Source: Devosia sp. 2618
GTDB lineage: Bacteria > Pseudomonadota > Alphaproteobacteria > Rhizobiales > Devosiaceae
Assembly: GCF_040546815.1 (NCBI RefSeq)
Contig: NZ_JBEPOO010000001.1
Span: 744,001 to 808,000 of the forward strand
Direction: 5' to 3'
Length of the DNA stretch: 64,000 nucleotides
Under the pieces are notes generated by a model, which did no database searches, was not told the origin of the DNA, and worked only from the letters and a program-made list of their open reading frames with translations. The position numbers and the translations under genes were made by a program. Shown piece after piece: positions 59,562 through 64,000 of the stretch (within the stretch, counting starts at the first letter, position 1; each line of letters opens with the position of its first letter).

Positions 59562-60008
59562 GTGGAAATCACGGTTCGTCCGGCTCGGCCGGAAGATGCT
59601 GAGGCGCTCAAGGCGCTGCTCGATCGGTCGTGGCGGGCGCATTGGGCGCCGCATGTGAGCGCGGCGAGTGTGGCGCGCTATGATGCCGAGCGGCCGGCAA
59701 ACGGTTATGTCGATATGTATCTGGGCGCCTTCAAGGTCGCGGAGCGCGGCGGCGTGGTGGTGGGCATGTATCATCTTGATGTTGGCCACCTGCACGCCAT
59801 TCATGTCGATAGCTGGGCGATCCGCACCGGGATCGGTGGCGTGTTGATGGACGCGGCAGAAGGTGAAGGTGCGCGGCTGCTGGATGTGCGGGCGTTCAAT
59901 GTGCGGGCGCGGGACTTTTACCTGTCGCGGGGCTGGGTGGAAGTGGACGAGCATCCAGACACCGAAATGGGCACGCCGGTGCGGACTATCGTGATGGAGC
60001 GGCTGTAG
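59562..60008 (+). CDS. GNAT-family N-acetyltransferase
   Basis: 148 aa from a GTG at 59562, which follows GAGGG and begins ITVRPARPEDAEAL after one residue pair; an ATG at 59514 would add 16 atypical residues. The acetyl-CoA motif is degenerate (IRTGIGGVLMDAAE) and the C-terminal VRARDFYLSRGW is typical. Substrate unknown. Confidence 0.82.
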   Translation: MEITVRPARPEDAEALKALLDRSWRAHWAPHVSAASVARYDAERPANGYVDMYLGAFKVAERGGVVVGMYHLDVGHLHAIHVDSWAIRTGIGGVLMDAAEGEGARLLDVRAFNVRARDFYLSRGWVEVDEHPDTEMGTPVRTIVMERL

Positions 60009-60023
60009 CAGCGCCAAAAAAGA

Positions 60024-60044
60024 GGCCGCCCGGCGGGGGCGGCC
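60024..60044. terminator. GC hairpin after GNAT gene
   Basis: GGCCGCC and GGCGGCC pair over 7 bp around a 7-nt loop, with an A-run on the left side. It would be a better terminator on the minus strand; its function is uncertain. Confidence 0.35.
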
Positions 60045-60271
60045 AAATGCCGACAGGTTCGGCGGGAGAGAACCGGGGTTGGCGGCCGGGCTCTCCAATA
60101 GGCCGGGCGCAACGTGGGGACGCGGGGCGCGGCGATCCGAGCCGGGGTAGGCCGGGATGATCGCAACCTAATGGGCCTGCATGACGCGAGGATGACGGCG
60201 TTTTGTAATTCGTTCAGTTGCAGTTCAGGTTGGCTGTGGCAGAGTAATGCTGCTGAAAATGGAGTTCTTCT

Positions 60272-60655
60272 ATGCGTAAATTTGCCCTGTTGCTTGGCGC
60301 CCTTTTTACGATGGCACAGCCGGCAATGGCTGCCTCTCCTGAGGGCACCTGGGAAATCGAGATGCAGGACTCGCGGTACAGCGTCGAGCTCTGCGGCGCG
60401 GACAAGACCGAGCTGTGCGGTACGCTGATCTGGCTTGGGCGCGGCGCCGACAATGACGAGAACATGCCATATCTCAACACCCTGCTGATCGATCACGCCA
60501 AGAAGGTGTCGGACAACCAGTGGAAGGGCGACCTGCACATTTTCGGTCAGTCGGCCGGCGGCACGATCACCATGGTCGGCGAGGACGAGATCAAGTTGCA
60601 GGGCTGTGTGGCCTTTATCATCTGCAAGACCTATCGGCTGTTCCGCTACGACTAA
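60272..60655 (+). CDS. DUF2147 secreted protein
   Basis: 127 aa with a signal peptide (AMA/ASP). DUF2147 features are SPEGTWEIE, LCGTLIWLGRG and GDLHIFGQSAGGTITM, with Cys pairs in the beta-barrel-like fold. A periplasmic lipocalin-like domain of unknown ligand. It is convergent with the EamA gene, overlapping by 4 bp. Confidence 0.88.
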   Translation: MRKFALLLGALFTMAQPAMAASPEGTWEIEMQDSRYSVELCGADKTELCGTLIWLGRGADNDENMPYLNTLLIDHAKKVSDNQWKGDLHIFGQSAGGTITMVGEDEIKLQGCVAFIICKTYRLFRYD

Positions 60656-61557
60656 TTGGTCGTTCGCGGCACGTGAATGCGCCGTCTCGCCCATAGCGGC
60701 GGGATGGCTTCGACCGCCAGCACCGCAAAGAAAATCAGGGCAGCCCCGGCATAGCCGATGGGCGGCAGACGCTCGCCCAGCAGCAGGGCGCCGCCAATGG
60801 CCGCGAACAGGCTTTCCGCCGACAGAATGATCGCGGCATTGGCGGGCGGCACATATTGCTGGCCGATGGCCTGGAAGGTGAAAGCCACGGCGGTCGACAG
60901 AATGCCGACATAGGCAATCTCGATCCAGCCGGCGCTGATGCCTTCCATGGTCGGGGTTTCAAAGGCGAAGGCCAGACCCGAGGCGACGACGCCAGCGAGC
61001 AGGAAGCTGACGGCGGACACAAAGATCGGCAGGCCGGTTTCGCGCGCCACTTTACCCAGTAGAATAACGTGCATGGCCCAGAAGGCGGCGCTGATGACCA
61101 GCATGCCGTCGCCGCTGTTGAAGCTGTGGAGGCCGCCTCCGTTCAGATAGTAAATGCCAACAAGAGCGAGCGGCACGCAGACCAGAATGATCGGGTGTGG
61201 GCGGGTGCGAAACAGCACGTAGCCGAGCAGGGGCACGAAGAACACGTAGAGGCCGGTGAGGAAGCCCGCATTGGTGGCGGTGGTCGAGGAGAGAGCGGCC
61301 TGCTGCAGGTAGGAGCCGATAAAGAACATCGCGCTCATGGCAAGGATCAGAAGCCAATTGCCCATGGTCAGCGGCGTGGCACGACGGCGGCGTTCCCAAA
61401 GCGCGATCGGCAGGACGAGAAGACCGCCGAGCAGGTAGCGCACACCCGCAAAGGTCAGCGGGTCCATGTTATCCATCGCGGTTTTCTGCGCGATGAACGC
61501 GAAGCCCCAAAGCATGGTGCAGATGAGAAGCAGCAGGGCGGCGACGGGGCGGGACAT
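60652..61557 (-). CDS. EamA/DMT-family transporter
   Basis: 301 aa with ten predicted membrane helices in two EamA halves (LLLICTMLWGFAFIAQKTAM at the start, YVGILSTAVAFTFQAIGQQY in the second). Exporter of an unknown metabolite, related in fold but not closely to the transporter at 38.5 kb. Confidence 0.9.
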   Translation of the reverse strand: MSRPVAALLLLICTMLWGFAFIAQKTAMDNMDPLTFAGVRYLLGGLLVLPIALWERRRRATPLTMGNWLLILAMSAMFFIGSYLQQAALSSTTATNAGFLTGLYVFFVPLLGYVLFRTRPHPIILVCVPLALVGIYYLNGGGLHSFNSGDGMLVISAAFWAMHVILLGKVARETGLPIFVSAVSFLLAGVVASGLAFAFETPTMEGISAGWIEIAYVGILSTAVAFTFQAIGQQYVPPANAAIILSAESLFAAIGGALLLGERLPPIGYAGAALIFFAVLAVEAIPPLWARRRIHVPRTTN

Positions 61558-61618
61558 GGGGTGAGACTCGGGGGTGGTTGGAGCGCGGTGGGGCTTATTC
61601 TTCGGTGTGTCAGTCGAC

Positions 61619-61836
61619 GCCCTCCCCCTTGCGGGGAGGGATCTAGGGTGGGGGACACGCGAGCATTGTGCTCTCGGAGAGATACCCCTTCCTGCTCGAT
61701 CACGGAGTTAGCAAGCTAACTCCTATCTCGCTTCCTCGCCATTCGAGCGCAGCTCTCATGGCCTTCTCTCCTCAAATCGCTCCACTGGAGCGATTTGCCC
61801 TGCGGGACCGATCGAAGCCCGCAAGGGGGAGGGTGG
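61619..61836. repeat. 218-bp region bounded by CCCTCCCC-type inverted repeats
   Basis: CCCTCCCCCTTGCGGGG-like sequence on the left faces CCCGCAAGGGGGAGGG on the right. Between them are shorter palindromes such as ATCGCTCC with GGAGCGAT. No gene is seen in 61558-61913; this element fills most of it. Confidence 0.6.
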
Positions 61837-61913
61837 CCGACTGAGGGATCAGCTCATTAGACATGTCTTCCACTTTCATCGCGGGAACTACTCCGCGGTA
61901 GGGAACTGTTCGC

Positions 61914-63146
61914 CTATTTCAATTCCGCATCCAATGCTGCGATCAGTTGCTGGATTTCTTGGGGGCTGGTGTAGTGGACGAAGGAGAGGCGGAGGACGCC
62001 GTGGGTGGGGGCAATGCCGACGGCTTCGAGGAGGCGGTAGGCGTAGAAGTGGCCGCCGCCGGCCATGATGCCGTGTTTGGCAAGGCGTGAGGCGACGACG
62101 GCGCCGGGTTCGTTGAGGGCCAGCGCGATGGTGGGCGCGCGGCTGGCGGGATCGTCGGGGCCGATGAGGCGGACGGAGTTTTTCTGGCGCAGATAGTCGA
62201 GCAGGGGAGTCGCCAGGGCGATTTCCTGGGCGCGCATGGCTGAGTGGGCGCGGCGGAAGGGATCGGCGCCTTCGACGCTATCGCCTGCGATGGCCGCGAC
62301 GGTTTCGAGATAGTCGACAATGCCGGACGAGGCGGCGATCTGGGCGTGGTCGGGGCCGGCCGGGGTCAGGCGATAGCGTGGCTTACTGTCGTTGAAGAAG
62401 TGACCCTGATTGGGGAGGGCCATGGCCAGTTCGGGGCGCACGGCCATGACGCCTTGATGCGGGCCAAAGACCTTATAGGCCGAGAAGAAATAGATGTCGG
62501 CGCCAAGCGCTTCAAGATCAGGCAGGCCGTGTGGTGCGTAGCTGACGCCGTCGATGGCGGTGACTGCGCCAACAGCGTGGGCCTTGGCGGCGATCTGGGC
62601 GATGGGATTGATTTCGCCCGCGACATTGGAGCAATGCGGCGCGGCGACGAGCTTGACCTTGGCGTCGAGCAGACGGTCGAGATCGGCCAGCGACAGGCGG
62701 CCGGTCTGCGGATCGACTTTCCACTCGCGGATTTCGGCGCCCATTTTGGCCAGCCGCCGCCAATTACCGGAATTGGCTTCGTGATCCTGATTGGTGACGA
62801 TGATGGCATCGCCGGGCTGCAAATACTCGCCGAAGGCTTTGGCCAGCACATAGGTATTGGCCGAGGCCGAGGGGCCGAAATGAATCCAGTCGGCGGTAAC
62901 ATTGAGCGCCTGCGCCATGCGGGTGAAGCTGAGGTCCATCGCCTCGCCAGCTTCGATTGATGTCGGGTAATAGCCATAGGGCTGCACTTTTGTGGCGCGG
63001 TAATAATGGTCGAGCTTGGCGAGCACCGCGCGCGACGTGTAGGAGCCGCCGGCATTTTCGAAGAAGGCCTGACCCTGCAGGGACGGTTCGGCAAAGGCGG
63101 GGAACTCGGCGCGGATGCGAGCCGGATCGAGGGGCAGGGCGGTCAT
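61914..63146 (-). CDS. class V aminotransferase, cysteine-desulfurase-like
   Basis: 410 aa, PLP-dependent fold type I. The PLP lysine lies in FFSAYKVFGPHQG. Other motifs are YFENAGG-like AFFENAGGSYTS near the N-terminus, VTNQDHEANSGNW, and HCSNVAGEINPI. It matches the SufS-related group that lacks a nearby suf or isc context; the true substrate is unknown. Confidence 0.88.
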   Translation of the reverse strand: MTALPLDPARIRAEFPAFAEPSLQGQAFFENAGGSYTSRAVLAKLDHYYRATKVQPYGYYPTSIEAGEAMDLSFTRMAQALNVTADWIHFGPSASANTYVLAKAFGEYLQPGDAIIVTNQDHEANSGNWRRLAKMGAEIREWKVDPQTGRLSLADLDRLLDAKVKLVAAPHCSNVAGEINPIAQIAAKAHAVGAVTAIDGVSYAPHGLPDLEALGADIYFFSAYKVFGPHQGVMAVRPELAMALPNQGHFFNDSKPRYRLTPAGPDHAQIAASSGIVDYLETVAAIAGDSVEGADPFRRAHSAMRAQEIALATPLLDYLRQKNSVRLIGPDDPASRAPTIALALNEPGAVVASRLAKHGIMAGGGHFYAYRLLEAVGIAPTHGVLRLSFVHYTSPQEIQQLIAALDAELK

Positions 63147-63192
63147 GGTGCGTGTCCAGTCGGTGGGACCTCGATTGGTAGAGGATGGTTGG

Positions 63193-63228
63193 ACAAAAGC
63201 AAACCCCGACCGGTTGAGGGGCGGGGTT
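63193..63228 (-). terminator. Rho-independent terminator
   Basis: AACCCCG and CGGGGTT form a 7-bp stem with a 13-nt loop and a T-rich TGCTTTTG tail on the minus strand, 84 bp after the LTXXQ gene. Confidence 0.6.
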
Positions 63229-63311
63229 CGCGCAGCGCCATCTCGGGGGCGGAGATGGTGCCGGGTAGCGTCGCCGGGTGAGGGTTTGCGGGGCGACGCT
63301 ACGGAGACGGT

Positions 63312-63959
63312 TTAGCCGTTCGTTGCGGGCGCTGGTGGTGCGGGTGGAGCACCGGGGCCGCCCTGTGGGCCGTGGCCATGGCCACCGGGCTGACCCATAT
63401 TGCCTGGGCCGCGATTGAGGCCGGGACCACCATTGCGATCTGGGCGCTGGGGAGCGAGGGCCATCTGCTGTTCGGCGGTCAGGCTATCAAAGAAGGCCTT
63501 GGCCGATGGCTGGATGGCTTCGAGAGCGTCCAGACGAGCGGCCTGCAGCTTGATGCTGTTGTCGAGGCGCTCGGAGAAGGCTGGTGGGGTTGGCGTCTGG
63601 CCTTCGACTGGCGCGGCGGGGCGCAGGGCGTCAGTCACCTTGGTGAAGTCGGTGGCGGCGGTGAGGGCGGCGGTCTTGAATGCGTCGAACAGCGGCTGCT
63701 GGGTGGCGGTCAGCTCGATGCGGTGGCTGAGGCGCACCAGGGCAATTTCCACGGCTTCGGAGCCGCGGTCGAAATTGAGGAAGTCGCCGCCGCCGCGTGG
63801 GCCGCCGTGACGTGGGCCCTGATTGTCAGGGCGGAAGGACTTTTGCTGTTCGGCCTGGACTGGCGCGGTTGGCGTCTGTGCAAACCCTGGGGCAACTGCG
63901 GACAGGCCGATAGTGGCTGTCATCAGGGCCACAATGGCGGTCGAGGTGATCGTCTTCAT
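63312..63959 (-). CDS. LTXXQ-motif (Spy/CpxP-like) periplasmic protein
   Basis: 215 aa. A signal peptide (GFA/QTP) is followed by a Pro/Gly/Arg-rich segment, then two helical LTxxQ motifs (ELTATQQPLFDAFK and SLTAEQQMALA). The ~45-residue tail is rich in Gly, Pro and Asn with a few His. Spy/CpxP relatives act as periplasmic chaperones or stress sensors, but here the function is inferred from the motif only. Confidence 0.85.
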   Translation of the reverse strand: MKTITSTAIVALMTATIGLSAVAPGFAQTPTAPVQAEQQKSFRPDNQGPRHGGPRGGGDFLNFDRGSEAVEIALVRLSHRIELTATQQPLFDAFKTAALTAATDFTKVTDALRPAAPVEGQTPTPPAFSERLDNSIKLQAARLDALEAIQPSAKAFFDSLTAEQQMALAPQRPDRNGGPGLNRGPGNMGQPGGHGHGPQGGPGAPPAPPAPATNG

Positions 63960-64000
63960 GGGTAGATCCTTTGCATGGGAGCCGGGTGATCCGGTATCGT

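Overview
The window is a high-GC (roughly 60-64% by eye) chromosomal segment of an alphaproteobacterium. Several traits point to Hyphomicrobiales. These are a compact glgB-glgC-glgA-pgm-glgX cluster, interspersed urease genes, the GTTC-N7-GTTC type of LexA box, a UvrB with a long N-terminal extension, DUF1272/DUF2177/DUF3597/DUF1007-NicO families, and many short palindromic repeats between genes. The gene content resembles Devosia-type genomes, but that genus call is inference. No rRNA, tRNA, integrase, transposase or CRISPR array was seen.

Layout. 1-7.5 kb: glycogen cluster (glgB cut by the window edge, glgC, glgA, pgm, glgX), tightly packed on the + strand. 7.5-17.0 kb: a 15-gene minus-strand urease cluster starting at ureD and carrying ureA, ureB, ureC, ureE, ureF and ureG interleaved with eight non-urease genes. 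17.4-23.1 kb: minus-strand urea ABC transporter urtA-urtB-urtC-urtD-urtE, with a perfect sigma-54 element in front of urtA. 23.1-24.6 kb: a gene-poor stretch with a candidate small RNA, then a secreted collagen-like protein. 24.6-26.3 kb: alanine dehydrogenase and its divergent Lrp-type regulator, sharing a palindromic operator candidate. 26.4-31.6 kb: an NMT1/SsuA-type ABC transporter, an alpha/beta hydrolase, a MarR regulator and a branched-chain aminotransferase. 31.8-38 kb: moaE, moaD, pgsA, a class I DAHP synthase preceded by what looks like a complete transcription attenuator, a DGPF-domain protein, uvrC and a FolM-like SDR. 38-46.7 kb: transporters, small membrane proteins, secreted SH3b proteins, a DUF1007-NicO nickel/cobalt exporter and ferrochelatase. 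47-50.2 kb: a small gene behind a perfect LexA box, and a lower-GC, probably foreign, solitary helicase. 50-64 kb: uvrB (with a LexA box), an autotransporter protease, SH3b/beta-gamma-crystallin-like secreted proteins, a thioesterase, thymidine kinase, GNAT, DUF2147, an EamA exporter, a class V aminotransferase and an LTXXQ periplasmic protein.

How the genes fit together. Urea import, urease, alanine dehydrogenase and possibly the Ni/Co exporter form a nitrogen and metal theme, and the sigma-54 site ties it to nitrogen limitation. uvrB, the 64-aa gene and perhaps the helicase form a DNA-damage theme. The strongest new observation is at 34.4-34.6 kb. There an apparently leaderless 25-codon leader peptide with an aromatic run (Phe-Ser-Phe-Trp-Phe-Ser-Tyr) is followed by mutually exclusive antiterminator and terminator stems in front of the DAHP synthase gene. 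The solitary helicase, the candidate RNA at 23.4 kb and the eight extra genes in the urease cluster are the next best leads.
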